From Henckelia pumila (Eukaryota > Streptophyta > Magnoliopsida > Lamiales > Gesneriaceae), in assembly GCF_033568475.1 (NCBI RefSeq), contig NC_133120.1, positions 17,155,425-17,219,424 of the forward strand: a DNA stretch of 64,000 nt, read 5' to 3'. Below, piece by piece: positions 9,954 through 23,500 of the stretch (position 1 is its first letter; each line of letters opens with the position of its first letter). Position numbers and translations under genes: made by a program. Below the pieces are notes generated by a model, which saw only the letters and a list, made by a program, of their open reading frames with translations, did no database searches and was not told the DNA's origin.

Positions 9954-11286
9954 TATAGTGACCCTTACCTGGATCACCTACTAAACAGAACTTATGCACG
10001 CAATTAACTTAATTAAACAGATATCAGAATAAAACTGCGGAAACCATAAACGTTATACAATCCCAAGTAAAGGCATCTGTAATTAATCCAATAATATACA
10101 ACCAAATCGAATAGCTGTATAAACCCAAAACAACAGTAATAAAACCTAAGCGAAGCTCCAGCTGGCCAACCACTGACTAGCCCCTCCTGGATCCACCCTC
10201 CTCGTCCAAACGCAAACCTGCCCCATGGATAAGGGTGTCCAGAAAATACAGAGTACGAGACGTGAGCATAAAACGCTCAGTGCGAGAGTATGAGTATACA
10301 TGCATGCAAAGTGAACTCCCTATAGACTCGAGGTCAAGGATCAGATAACAGAGACAGACCGGGCCCTGGTATGTAGCACGCTATGCCGTCGCTTCAGGAG
10401 GTGGCTCCCATACTGAGATAACCGTGGATACGCCGGACCCAAATCGATGGAAGTCCATCCACTAACAGGATAGGGTACAACCCTACTAACAGACATCTCG
10501 AAAGAGATACAGCAAGATGCAAATGAATGCAGCATAATATCATGGCATATAAATCATGCAGTCACATAATACATGCATACTCAGTCAGGATATCTCGAAC
10601 AGTACTTTCGTACCTCAAAACAGTGCAAGTTCTACCAACTCTAGGTCCACGCCTATAGTCTGCTCTACAGTGCCAAATGATACTATTATCATTAAAGTGC
10701 TCTAAAAACCTTAACTAAGCTATTGCATACTCCTAAATATTTATAGGAAGCAAAAGCTATACCTTCGTCCGTCGTTAGCCCTTTGATGTCGATGCCTCCA
10801 GAACTTGGGCACAACTCCGCTACGACTACCGAACGCCTCGCCGACCTCCAGACCAAGCCTAAGAAGACTAGAATAGCTCCAAAAGGACTAGAAAGGAAAG
10901 GAGAACTCGGAATTGGCAAATGAAAGTGAAGCCTCGGCCTTCTATTTATAGACAACGATCGGAGCTTCCGATCCTTGATCGGAACGTCCGAACCCCGATC
11001 GGAACATCCGATCCTGCCATCGGAGCTTCCGAAGATCCTGATCTGCCACGTGTCAAAATATCACTTGTTGACTCCGGATAGGGGTGATCGGAGATTCCGG
11101 TCCTGATCGGAGCTTCCGATCCAACCACACGTCATGCCTGACGTAATATTGCTCGGAGCTTCCGATCCTGTTCGGAGCTTCCGATCCTGATCGGAGCTTC
11201 CGATCTCACCTTCGGAGCTTCTGAACTCTACCCAAGTAATTATGATTAATTCCTTTAATTACTCAATTAGGGTACGGGCTACTACA
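9954..11286 (-). repeat. 5' LTR of intact Gypsy element
   Basis: 1333 bp on the minus strand, starting TGTAGTAGCCCGTACCC at 11286 and ending just before the primer site. It holds the promoter: a palindrome array at about 10968-11227, then a TATA box CTATAAATAG on the minus strand near 10942-10952. It is 19 bp longer than the 3' LTR, mostly because of one extra palindrome unit near 11155-11200. Confidence 0.9.
10968..11227 (-). promoter_or_regulatory. Palindrome array upstream of the LTR TATA box
   Basis: About ten copies of TCGGAnnnTCCGA or near variants, mostly about 20 bp apart, lie upstream of the LTR TATA box. This is the same motif and placement as at 2828-3029. The matching array in the 3' LTR is at about 5036-5277. 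Confidence 0.7.
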
Positions 11287-11291
11287 GTAAG
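11287..11291. other. Target-site duplication GTAAG
   Basis: This copy pairs with 4019-4023 and proves that the minus-strand element inserted into the plus-strand LTR. The target LTR resumes at 11292 and ends at 11301. Confidence 0.88.
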
Positions 11292-11301
11292 GGTCACTAC
11301 A
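11292..11301 (+). repeat. Last 10 bp of the interrupted plus-strand LTR
   Basis: GGTCACTACA continues the LTR broken at 4023. After it comes CTTACAGTCCATGG, which also occurs uninterrupted at about 16405, marking the boundary with the older host element. Confidence 0.8.
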
Positions 11302-12667
11302 CTTACAGTCCATGGAATCTAAACTCCTCAAAATCAAAATACTAATAAACTGAATAATTCTAACGTAAAACGAAAGTATCGAGATAACAGTTATAATATC
11401 AAGTCATTAAGCTGACTCGTGATTATTCCAAGTGCTTCAAATACCCTTACGTGTGTCAGACCAACAACCCAAATTATCAAACGACTCAACTCTTAAAAAA
11501 AGAACTCACTCCAAATATATATATATATCATCAACTCTTAGGCCATATCTAAAGCTTATATTATACTTGACATCGAAACCAAAATTTATAACAAGTGTTA
11601 TGCCACACCTGACCAATTACACGAGCCTATAAAAATTTAGGCCTTCATCATTCAGTCATCACAATATTTATAAGTCAGGCTGACAAGTTCCCAAATCTAT
11701 TTATTTAAACGTAGTGACTTGAACGTCAAACCCAATAAAGCTTACATGGTAACACCAACCATGCGAACCCTTATGTATTATCAAAGATTATCAAATTCTT
11801 TATCAAACTAACTTCACAATTATTCTTATTCTCAAATATTCAAGAACCTAATACAAAACATACTTATCATCAATTTATACCTCATATAATTAATATTACA
11901 AACTTAAAACCACAAACCACCAACTATAATCTTATGGTACAAGTGTAATCTCCAAGAAAATCATGACTTCTTCGTTAAATGAAAAACCTTAATAGTTAAA
12001 TGAATGACAATATGATATCTGTGAACCCGACTAACCTAATTTGACACAAGCGGACTTAATTCCAAAAAATATATACTAGCCTCTATAAAGTAACATTTTA
12101 AATTCACCAAAGAAGAAAATGATGCAACCCTCGATTAATCGATCTTGCGAGGAATCCTACTCTTGCCTCAAGCAATAATTCTATTGCTATCACATTAACT
12201 TAATACCTCTTATCGGAATTTACCTTTATTGTTCTGTCTTCCGCTCTTCATAAAAATTTCCTAGATAGGGTCCGCTACCTCTTACCATCACAAACCCAAT
12301 AATTTACCAATGAAATCATTCTAACTTAAAATCAATAAGTTACTACAAAAATTCAAATGACAACCCATATATCATAAATATCAAAAATAGTTTCAACAAA
12401 ATAAAATCGAATTCCCATATTCAAAATTCCTTGTGGTCAATCAGTCGTATAACATGTCTTGGGGCATACTGCATCACCACATATTCTTCACGTAAATCGC
12501 AATGCATAACTAAGTATTTTAAAACTTTGCTAACATAAATTCTTAAGTCATAACATATGCTCCTGATAAATCATAATAAAACATTTAAAACTTACAGACC
12601 GGTAGTAGGATTTCTGAGCTTCACGTGGCAGATGGACACCCTCCAAGGACCGTGCTTTGATACCAAT
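11302..12667 (-). mobile_element. Internal region of non-autonomous LTR element, copy A (partial)
   Basis: Non-coding, AT-rich and nearly identical to 16405-17790. On the minus strand it begins with the primer site TTGGTATCAAAGC (about 12655-12667) next to the LTR at 12668. The rest is cut at 11302 by the chimeric Gypsy insertion and would continue left of the window. Short ORFs here have no recognisable product. A TA-rich microsatellite lies at about 11515-11530. Confidence 0.75.
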
Positions 12668-15459
12668 TGAAACGCCTACTACTAATAAATGCGGAAATTT
12701 TTATTTTTTTTTTAATAATACTACTATACATACATGCCCATATATATATGTATATAAAAATAACATACTTTTTCTTAAATAACCTGAAAAAAATATTAAA
12801 TAAATAAATCCTTAAAAATGTTTCATGCATCAATTTAAAATAATAAACAATGCTGTTGAAAAATCTCATATGCGGAAACAATAATAAAATAAAACATGTT
12901 TCAAAACTCAACATAATAAACTAAATAGTTGCGACGGTCACGGGGTCCACTGCTCCGTGAGCTCATAAGTCCTCACCACTGGTAGGAGCTACATAAACGT
13001 CATCATGCTCACCTGCACCATATAAGCGTAGTGAGCCTAGGGGCTCAACATGTCTAATCCTTTATAACAAGGTTAAAAATAATGCATCACATAATTACTA
13101 ATACATATACATGTACATGAGCATGCATGAAAATATTTTCATCACATAATAAAACTGCTGAATCATAAACTGAATCATAAACATATTATTTCTTCATCAT
13201 ATATAACATAATTGAGCAATGCTTTTGAAACCTGAAGATGGTCCTATCCATAAGTGTGACGCTCATGTGTCGACTGATCAGTCTCCTGAACCAACGTACG
13301 ATGGCGGTGATAAATCACCTACTATGGTAGTAAACTACCGAATCATATGGTTGATAACCACCCCTATGGTAGTAAAACTACCGAATTATATGGTGGAAAA
13401 CCACCCCTATGTTACACATACTTCAATTTCCACCAAAATATTTTATTGCTCATCATTTACATAATTATATACATAAGAAATTTCATGAATGCATGCAATG
13501 AAAATAAGTCTGTAATATATATTTAATTAATTTTTCATAATATACTTAAAATAGACTTCATGCATAAAAATAGTTAAATATATATTCCGAATTTATTTAT
13601 TTTTCATGGGTTGGTCCAGACTGCTGGTCACTCATCTGGGCCCATTAAACTTAAATAAAACCCAATAATCATATTTTTAGCCCAAATAACTTAATTAAAC
13701 TTAACTGGGCCCAAATAAAATATTTAAGTCCATTAACTTAATTAAACATAATAAAATTCTAGACTGGCCAAAAATCCACTGACTGGTCCAAAAATATTCA
13801 TGGTCTCTCAAGCCCATAAAAATTATTAAGCTAACTTAAATAAATTATTTAAGGCCCAAATAAAATTATTTGGAGGCCCAATTAATTTTCTATCTAATTA
13901 TTAAAGCCCAAAATACACTTAAACTATTAAATACTTAAAAATTAAAATACTCGAGCTCGGCCCACCTAACCCGGGCCCGGACCACCTGACCCAACCCTGC
14001 TACTACCCAAACCCGACCCGGACCACCCAGCCCAAGCCCAGCCCAAAATAAAACCCAAAAGTTCAAAACTTAACCCAAACATATTTTTGCTCACAACCAA
14101 CTCTGTGCAGCTGTACTAATTCCTTTCGTTCTCTCTGATCAGACAATATTTGACCATGAAACCACTTCTAGAACTTAGCCAACATCAAGACGTTTCCAAC
14201 AAGCTAAAAATCTGCCCAAACGGTGGTTCGAGGAAGGAGAACAAAGCCTAGCAACATGCTGTTCTCCAAGCTCGCGTCCAGCCCTGAGCGGCTGCCGTAA
14301 ATCTGATCGTTCTCCCTACTCCGGCCATATTTTTCCGTGAAACCACTTCTCAATCCTAGAAAACATCTAGGGGGTTCAAACCCTTCAGACCTCACCCCAA
14401 ACCATGGCCTGAGGAGGTAGACCGAATCCTTCTCCATCAGAACCCAAATATGCGCGATCTGGTGCACCAGAGAAGAAGTGCTTCGTTTCAGACCCTTCCA
14501 GCCCCAAACTGACCACACCACTTGACCATAAGGACCCTCACACATGCACCCAGACGTTGGACATCAGTTTGGACCATCCCATGCATAAAAAAAACGTGAG
14601 CATGAATCATGAAAGCAACCAAATTTGTGGCTTGTTCATGCCATGAACGAAAATTCTGTACATAATCCATATATAACCTTAAAAAATGATGATTACAAAC
14701 ATAAAAACGAAATACATAGCTTATATGGTGTTGAAAGGAGAGAATTCAACATGCCTTGCTAATTATTATCGAATAATATCGCGTATACGGCTCCGGGACG
14801 ACGAGACGGCGAAGAACTCCAAAAAAATCCTGAAGGGCATGGCTAAGGGGCTGAAGAAGATGATGATAAATCTGATGAATGATGTGGGGGAGGCGGCTAG
14901 GGGATTAACATGAGTTTGGAGTTTTAGGTTTAGTGAAAAAAAATAGATTTTTAGATTGATAATCTGTTAATTAGGAGATAATTGCATAATATATATAAAT
15001 AATACTTAATAAAACTCAATATAAAACTACCATGTTGATAAAATACTTAAATCCCGAAATTAATAAATATGCTAATTTTAAAAATTAATAAAAGTCAATA
15101 AAGGGACTAATTTTGGCTAAAAATCAACCCTTAAATAAATATATAATTAAATACTAAAATTTTCTTGACCAAAATATCATAAAATATTATTTTTAAGGCT
15201 CATAAAATCTCATAAAATATTTTTGGCTCAAAAGTTGATATCTCGTCCGTCCTCGGTCCCGTCTACGCGATCAAATAACTTATTTAATCAAAAATCTAAA
15301 AATACAATAATTGCGGGTTAAATGCTAAAATAAATTTAAATCATGCATATAATTCACATAATAACACATAAATGTCATTTAACCCAAATATAAATTTTAA
15401 ATAATTATTTTCCCTAATTATGCATGCGAATTTACGTATAAAAATTTCCGGATGTTACA
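12668..15459 (-). repeat. Long LTR (2.79 kb), copy A
   Basis: Minus strand, starting TGTAACATCCGG at 15459 and ending ...TTTCA at 12668 before a tRNA-Met-type primer site. It matches 17791-20585 almost throughout. A polypurine tract lies outside its start (15461-15471), so relative to copy B it acts as the 3' LTR, yet it also has a primer site downstream, so it is at the same time the 5' LTR of the next internal region. No ORF of credible coding content is present. Confidence 0.85.
13306..13405. repeat. Tandem array of five mini-hairpins
   Basis: Five short hairpins start at 13306, 13326, 13349, 13368 and 13392: GGTGATAAATCACC, GGTAGTAAACTACC, GGTTGATAACCACC, GGTAGTAAAACTACC and GGTGGAAAACCACC. 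Stems differ (GGTGA, GGTAG, GGTT, GGTGG) but stay complementary around AT-rich loops. The same array is at 18435-18541 in LTR copy B. Function unknown; it may be structured RNA or a protein-binding array. Confidence 0.7.
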
Positions 15460-17790
15460 ATTCTCCCCCCTTAAATTGAATTTCGTCCTCGAAATTCGAC
15501 TGATCAAAATTAATCTAATAACGGAGTCTCTCAAAAATCCAATTTACTAAATCCACGATTACCTATCTAGTTCCCAAGTTTCAGTATCCTAAACGTCATG
15601 CTTCTGTTGCGCACTCTGATAAACAAAATATTTTATCCTTCCTAGGTGTCCTCTTTATCTCCATCAAACCTACATTTATAAACTTCCGCTGCTGAAACAC
15701 CTCGTAAAGAGAATCATTAAAATTTACTTGCATTCCACTGTAAACAAAATCTAACATTTTATACAAATCTTAGTACTATAATGAAAGTGAACTCACATAC
15801 TTACCTCAACTTATACGTAAAACTCAAATATTAACTCTACTATTCATCTTCCTAAACACAACAATCGCACTATGCCAAAACTTGACTGATTTCATATGCT
15901 TATACACTCTACTCATCAATCCCCCAACATTCGTGAGCCGCACTTTTGTTCCCAAATTTATTTATTAAAACATAGGATTACAATATCAACTCCAATAAAT
16001 TCAACTTGTAAAGCTTATCCACACACTAGCCTTCTATAACAAGTTAAACATCTTTGAGTTGAACATCTGCCATTCATCGCAATTTTCTTCAACTTATCCA
16101 TTTTTCACTACGCTTCCAACTATTGAACACTTGAAAGTCTTAAATCTCGATTGCTATATATCCATGAAACCCAAAAAGTGAATTTAGTGTCAAACGTCAT
16201 GTACAACATAAATTCTCCTAACGTCAGTAATATGCTTAAAATATATGAATTCTAATTTTGTGGTTAGTTTAGGCTTAAGGCACTCAGATTCTCCTATTGG
16301 AGGATTGAAATTCCCCTAACAGTATTTACATGTCATCGTCTCTAAATAGCGTAATCATATAACATTCAGTAGTTAATTCCATATCATTTCCTATTTGCCT
16401 CTACTTACAGTCCATGGAATCTAAACTCCTCAAAATCAAAATACTAAGTCAATTACCTAATAAACTGAATAATTCTAACGTAAAACGAAAGTATCGAGAT
16501 AACAGTTATAATATCAAGTCATTAAGCTGACTCGTGATTATTCCAAGTGCTTCAAATACCCATACGTGTGTCGGACCAACAACCCAAATTCTCAAACGAC
16601 TCAACTCTTAACAAAAGAACTCACTCCAAATATATATATATATATATATATCGTCAACTCTTAGGCCATATCTAAAGCTTATATTATACTTGACATCGAA
16701 ACCAAAATTTATAACAAGTGTTATGCCACACCTGACCAATTACACGAGCCTATAAAAATTTAGGCCTTCATCATTTAGTCATCACAATATTATTAAGTCA
16801 GGCTGACAAGTTCCCAAATCGATTTATTTAAACGTAGTGACTTGAACGTCAAACCCAATAAAGCTTACATGGTAACTCCAACCATGCGAACCCTTAAGTA
16901 TTATCAAAGATTATCAAATTCTTTATCAAACTAACTCCACAATTATTCTTATTCTCAAAGATTCAAGAACCTAATACAAAACATACTTATCATCAATTTA
17001 TACCTCATATAATTAATAGTACAAACTTAAAACCACAAACCACCAACTATAATCTTATGGTACAAGTGTAATCTCCAAGAAAATCATGACTTCTTCGTTA
17101 AATGAAAAACCTTAATAGTTAAATGAATGACAATATGATATCTGTGAACCCGACTAACCTAATTTGACACAAGCGGACTTAATTTCCAAAAATATATACT
17201 AGCCTCTATAAAGTAACATTTTAAATTCACCAAAGAAGAAAATGATACAACCCTCGATTAATCGATCTTGCGAGGAATCCTACTCTTGCCTCAAGCAATA
17301 ATTCTATTGCTATCACATTAACTTAATACCTCTTATCGGAATTTACCTTTATTGTTCTGTCTTCCGCTCTTCATAAAAATTTCCTAGATAGGGTCCGCTA
17401 CCTCTTACCATCACAAACCCAATAATTTACCAATGAAATCATTCTAACTTAAAATCAATAAGTTACTAAAAAAATTCAAATGACAACCCATATATCATAA
17501 ATATCAAAATTAGTTTCAACAAAATAAAATCGAATTCCCAAATTCAAAATTCATTGTGGTCAATCAGTCGTATAACATGTCTTGGGGCATACTGCATCAC
17601 CACATATTCTTCACGTAAATCGCAATGCATAACTAAGTATTTTAAAACTTTGCTAACATAAAGTCTTAAGTCATAACATATGCTCCTGATAAATCATAAT
17701 AAAACATTTAAAACTTACAGACCGGTAGTAGGATTTCTGAGCTTCACGTGGCAGATGGACACCCTCCAAGAACCGTGCTTTGATACCAAT
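15460..17790 (-). mobile_element. Internal region of non-autonomous LTR element, copy B
   Basis: A 2331-bp internal region between two LTRs. On the minus strand it runs from the primer site (about 17777-17790, TTGGTATCAAAGC) to the polypurine tract AAGGGGGGAGAA (about 15461-15472), preceded by TTTCGAGGACGAAA (about 15480-15494). It has no gag, RT or integrase ORF, so it must rely on proteins of another element. The part nearest the tract (15500-16400) might be decayed pol sequence, but I see no convincing motif. A long TA microsatellite is at about 16630-16652. Confidence 0.75.
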
Positions 17791-20585
17791 TGAAACTCCT
17801 ACTACTAATAAATGCGAATTTTATTTTTTTTTAATAATACTACTATGCATACATGCCCATATATATGTATATAAAAATAACATACTTTTTCTTAAATAAC
17901 CTGAAAAAAATATTAAATAAATAAATCCTTAAAAATGTTTCATGCATCAATTTAAAATAATAAACAATGTTGTTGAAAAATCTCATATGCGAAAACAATA
18001 ATAAAATAAAACATGTTTCAAAACTCAACATAATAAACTAAATAGCTGCGACGGTCACGGGGTCCACTGCTCCGTGAGCTCATAAGTCCTCACCACTGGT
18101 AGGAGCTACATAAACGTCATCATGCTCACCTGCACCATATAAGCGTAGTGAGTCTAGGGGCTCAACATGTCTAATCCTTTATAACAAGGTTAAAAATAAT
18201 ACATCACATAATTACTAATACATATACATGTACATGAGCATGCATGGAAATATTTTTATCATATAATAAAACTGCTGAATCATAAACTGAATCATAACCA
18301 TAATCATAAACATATTATTTCTTCATCATATATAACATAATTGAGCAATGCTTTTGAAACCTGAAGATGGTCCTATCCATAAGTGTGACGCCCATGTGTC
18401 GACTGATCAGTCTCCTGAACCAACGTACGATGGCGGTGATAAATCACCTCCTATGGTAGTAAACTACCGAATCATATGGTGGATAACCACCCCTATAGTA
18501 GTAAAACTACCGAATCATATGGTGGAAAACCACCCCTATGTCACACATACTTCAATTTCAACCAAAATATTTTATTGCTCATCATTTACATAATTATATA
18601 CATAAGAAATTTCATGAATGCATGCACAAAAAATATGTTCGTAATATATATTTAATTAATTTTTCATAATATACTTAAAATAGACTTCATGCATAAAAAT
18701 AATTAAATATATATTCCGGACTTATTTATTTTTCATGGGTTGATCCAGACTGCTGGTCACTCATCTAGGCCCATTAAACTTAAATAAAACCCAATAATCA
18801 TATTTTTAGCCCAAATAACTTAATTAAACTTAACTGGGCCCAAATAAAATATTTAAGCCCATTAACTTAATTAAAAACAATAAAATTCTAGATTGGCCCA
18901 AAATCCACCGACTAGCCCAAAAATATTCATGGGCTCCCAAGCCCATAAAAATTATTAGGCTAACTTAAATAAATTATTTAAGGCCCAAATAAAATTATTT
19001 GGAGGCCCAAATAATTTTCTAACTAATTATTAAAGCATAAAATACACTTAAACTATTAAATACTTAAAAATTAAAATAGTCGAGCCCGGCCCACCTAACC
19101 TAGACCCGGACCATCTGACCCGACCCTGATACTACCCAGACCGGACGCGGACCACCCAGCCCAAGCCCAGCCCGAAATAAAACCCAAAAGTTCAAAACTT
19201 AACCCAAACATATTTTTGCTCACAACCAACTCTGTGCAGCTGTACTAATTCCTTTCGTTCTCTCTGATCAGACAATAGTTGACCATGAAACCACTTCTAG
19301 AACTTAGCAAACATCAAGACGTTTCCATCAAGCTAAAAATTTGCCCAAACGGTGGTTCGAGGAAGGAGAACAAAGCCTTGCAACATGTTGTTCTCCAAGC
19401 TCACGTCCAACCCTGAGCGGCTGCCGTAAATCCAATCGTTCTCTCTACTCCCGCCATATTTTTCCATGAAACCACTTCTCAATCCTAGCCAACATCTAGG
19501 GGGTTCAAACCTTTTAGACCTCACCCCAAACCATGGCCTGAGGAGGTATACCGAAGCCTTCTCCCTCAGAACCCAAATATGCGCGATCTGGTGCACCAGA
19601 GAAGAAGTGCTTCGTTTCAGACCCTTCCAGCCCCAAACTGACCACACCACTCGACCATAAGGACCCTCACACATGCACCCAGATGTTGGACATCAGCTTG
19701 GACCATCCCATGCATAAAAAAAACGTGAGCATTAATCATGAAAGCAACCAAATTTGTGGACTGTTCATGCCATGAACGAAAATTCTGTACATAATCCATA
19801 TATAACCTTAAAAAAATGATGATTACAAACATAAAAACGAAATACATAGCTTATATGGTGTTGAAAGGAGAGAATTCATGCCTTGCTAATTATTATCGAA
19901 TAATATCGCGTATACAGCTCCGGGACGACGAGACGGCGAAGAACTCCACAAAAATCCTGAAGGTCACGGCTAAGGGGCTGAATAAGATGATGATAAATCT
20001 GATTAATGATGTGGGGGAGGCGGCTAGGGGATTAACATGAGTTTGGAGTTTTAGGTTTAGTGAAAAAAAATAGATTTTTAGATTGATAATATGTTAATTA
20101 GGAGATAATTGCATAATATATATAAATATTACTTAATAAAACTCAATATAAAATTACCATGTTGATAAAATACTTAAATCCCGAAATTAATAAATATGCT
20201 AATTTTAAAAATTAATAAAATTCAATAAAGGGACTAACTTTGGCTACAAATCAACCTTTAAATAAATATATAATTAAATACTAAAATTTTCTTGACCAAA
20301 ATATCATAAAATATTATTTTTAAGGCTCATAAAATCTCATAAAATATTTTTGGCTCAAAAGTTGATATCTCGTCCGTCCTCGGTCCCGTCTACGCGATCA
20401 AATAACTTATTTAATCAAAAATCTAAAAATACAATAATTGCGGATTAAATGCTAAAATAAATTTAAATCATGCATATAATTCACATAATAACACATAAAT
20501 GTCATTTAACCCAAATATAAATTTTAAATAATTATTTCCCTTATTATGCATGCGAATTTACGTATAAAAATTTCCGGGTGTTACA
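17791..20585 (-). repeat. Long LTR (2.80 kb), copy B (5' LTR)
   Basis: Minus strand, starting TGTAACACCCGG at 20585 and ending before the primer site at 17790. The sequence to its right (starting CAAAT) is unrelated, so 20585 is the outer edge of the element. It carries the mini-hairpin array at 18435-18541 and pairs with 12668-15459. Confidence 0.85.
18435..18541. repeat. Mini-hairpin array, second LTR copy
   Basis: Counterpart of 13306-13405. The third unit is GGTGGATAACCACC here, a fully paired GGTGG/CCACC stem, against GGTTGATAACCACC in the other copy. The fourth unit has lost one pairing base (AGTAG...CTACC). Confidence 0.65.
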
Positions 20586-23500
20586 CAAATTATCGTATAC
20601 AGTATTTCAAATCAATATGTTTTTAACTACCACCTGTTTACATCATATAAACGGCTTCATCTTGGTAGTTTCACAAATTACTCTTTCAAATCATGATCTC
20701 ATTTCAATTTGTGGAGTTTCTAAACTATCACTGAACTAATCTGGTCAACGATTTGCAACTTCATCAGAAACTCCTTGTACATTTAACTTCGAAAACATAC
20801 TATTTCAGTTCCATCTAGTTGCTCTATCTTCTGATAAAACAATTATTGGATGAATCCCAAATTCATTGTTGTGCATTTTCTTCAAAATCTGATATTTTTT
20901 TTCGGACATATCAAGCACAATCAGATAATCAATCATAATAGAATTCATTCATTCTGATCTGAGGCTTCAATTCATATCTTAATCTGGTATTCTGTACTGA
21001 ATTCTCATCGCTTCAGTTACTTTCTGTGTTTAGTTCATTCTCTGAACAGTTCTGGCTTACTTCCAATCGAAAATCATTCTGATTGAGGATATATTCATCT
21101 GAATATTTAAACCAGAATACACAGAAATCTAAAATCAATTCATCAGATGTCTATTCCATTCCTCATTTCTATCTCTAAGTACAGACAATTCATATCATCT
21201 AATCCAAAAATTCAGGGATTAAATTCAAATTCTTCTATCAGTTACGAGCCAACAATCTTAAAATACGCTGAAATATCATCAAAGGATCAATAATTCTCAA
21301 AATCAAAAGAATAAATCAAGATTGAGAAAATCCCTCAATCAAGGTCATCCAAAAAAAAATCAAATCGTCTGGATAACAAACTCTGCAAAGTGAAAACAAC
21401 TCACCTGCATTGCATAACTCAGAATGAGTGAATCAACACAGGCTCTAAAAAAAAGCAATGTGCCATGAGAGCCAATCAATATTCAATCATTCAAAAATTA
21501 TATCTCCAGTTGATGTAATTCGATTCAGCATAATCAAAGAAAAGACTCATCTGTAACAGATTTTCATAGCATCCTCTATTTTCTAAGCCTCAAAATCATT
21601 ATTTAGCTCATAATCTCATTGCGTCGGTAATTTATCAATTCATCAATTCGCTATTGAATTCCAGTTCGCAACTGAATCTAAAGTCAAAAATATTACCGGA
21701 ACATCTCTGTAATCTCTATTCATTGGCATACCTATCACTGCTGGTTTAGATCTTGAACATATCTAGTGCATCAAATATACTGATTTCAGAATATTTCTGT
21801 AATCAAACATCATATATCAAACCGAAATCATAGAATCTTAATTCGAGATTCTATATCATATCAACTTATTCATATGCACGTTATGTTCTTGCTGATCTAA
21901 TTTTATCGCTTCTTATCATCAATTCTTCTATTAATCTGTATTCGAATATTGCATCATCATCTATCATGCAACATAAACAGATATTTCAATACGAACAAAA
22001 ATCATCTTCAGTTTTAGTTCATCGAAGCAATAGTTCCATTCTTCCGTTCAATTCACACAGTCTCTTTTCTGATACAGAGGTGATCATATAATAATCTTTC
22101 AGCTATCATGAATCTATTGCACCAATAATAAACAGGTCAAAACAAAATAAATCTGTTACCTGAAATTTCATTCTCAGGTGCAATTTCATTCTGATTCTCT
22201 GTATACTTCTAGAATAGAAATTGTAGCTACATATGTGTTTTTCTCACACACCGTAGCATCTTTACAATTTTTGTCCTTTTGCTTCATCATTCAGCTTCAT
22301 TTATATTAAACAAGACTAGGTCTTTCATAACATACTTCAGTCGTCAGCATTTATTCAGACCTATTTTTCGAATTCAAGCCATAACTAAACAACTCAATCT
22401 TGAGCTTCTGATCATTTACAATTCAAAGAATTATAATAGACTTGAAATCTAACAAGACATTCTTCAATACTCAAAATATTCAGCTTCTAAAAGGTATATT
22501 TTTTTTTCCTTCTCATCATTTCTATCTGTTGTGGCAAAGAAACATTAATAAAACTCTGTTATAAGCACTTACCAACAAATAAATATACCTCTATTTGGTC
22601 AGAATTTATTCGTCAAAATCTATCAGCTAGTTGCTAGGTCTTGAAGTTGGTTGACAGTCAATCTAATACATCATTCATCGGTATCTTCCAGATATCTGAA
22701 CATCAGTTCTTCAGAAAAACTTCTACCTGCAATATATATATTCATTCGCTGATATTCTGTTTTGTTCAATCAGAGAAATTTCATTCAGCTGAGCAATAAT
22801 ACAGTTCTGTTCAATCTGACCATACCATTCTGTTCAGTCTGGCCATACAACTCTGTCAATCTGGGGTGCTTACATCACCCAAAGAACAATATTCTCTTTG
22901 ATTCTGGGTGCTTACATCACCCGGGGAAATTCTTAAAATAACATCGATGAGAATTCGAAAATTTACAAATCAGTAAATTAATCAATTTAATTTCAAAGGT
23001 AGATCAAGAGCACATGCAATTAGTAAATCATCGAATCAAATACTGTATAATCATGCAATACTATAAATGCATATGACTCACTCTACCCCGCTCAGCTTCT
23101 ATCTCAGGTTGTGGGGACCTCAGGTTGCTAATCTCGTTTTAGGGCAACTAATGATTAATTAAACAATTAATCAAACAATTAAAGAATAATAAATCAAGAG
23201 CAAAAAAAAAATTAATTTTTTTTAAAATTTCAGAGCCTCGCTCGATCGGGCAAAGTCAGCCGATCGAGCGAGCAAAAATATCAAATTCTCGGGTCTGCAC
23301 AAACATTGGCCTCGCTCGATCGGGCAAAATCTACCGATCGAGCGGGCAATAAAAGTCACATTTTCTGCCCAAGAATCACAAGCCTCGCTCAATCGATAAC
23401 TTTCACCCGATCGAGCGAGCTACCCTCTACTCAAAATCTGCTGCTGATCTTTGCTGTCAAAACGTTAGTACAAGGTATATATTCTCATCCAAATCAATTC

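Larger units (their letters stand above)
4024..11286 (-). mobile_element. Full-length Ty3/Gypsy chromovirus, apparently intact
   Basis: A 7263-bp element on the minus strand: 5' LTR 9954-11286, tRNA-iMet-type primer site 9939-9950, one uninterrupted gag-pol ORF 9888-5473, polypurine tract 5340-5352 and 3' LTR 4024-5337. A perfect 5-bp target duplication GTAAG flanks it (4019-4023 and 11287-11291). The target was the last 10 bp of a related LTR in the opposite orientation. The polyprotein order PR-RT-RH-IN, the chromodomain-like C-terminus and the primer site fit the chromovirus branch; it looks closest to Tekay/Del, but I cannot run a phylogeny. It is the youngest-looking element here. Confidence 0.9.

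Noticed and set aside
13219-13464. 81-residue ORF repeated at 18348-18593
   Set aside because: It is conserved only because both copies lie in paired LTRs; its repeats are the mini-hairpins, and nothing suggests translation.
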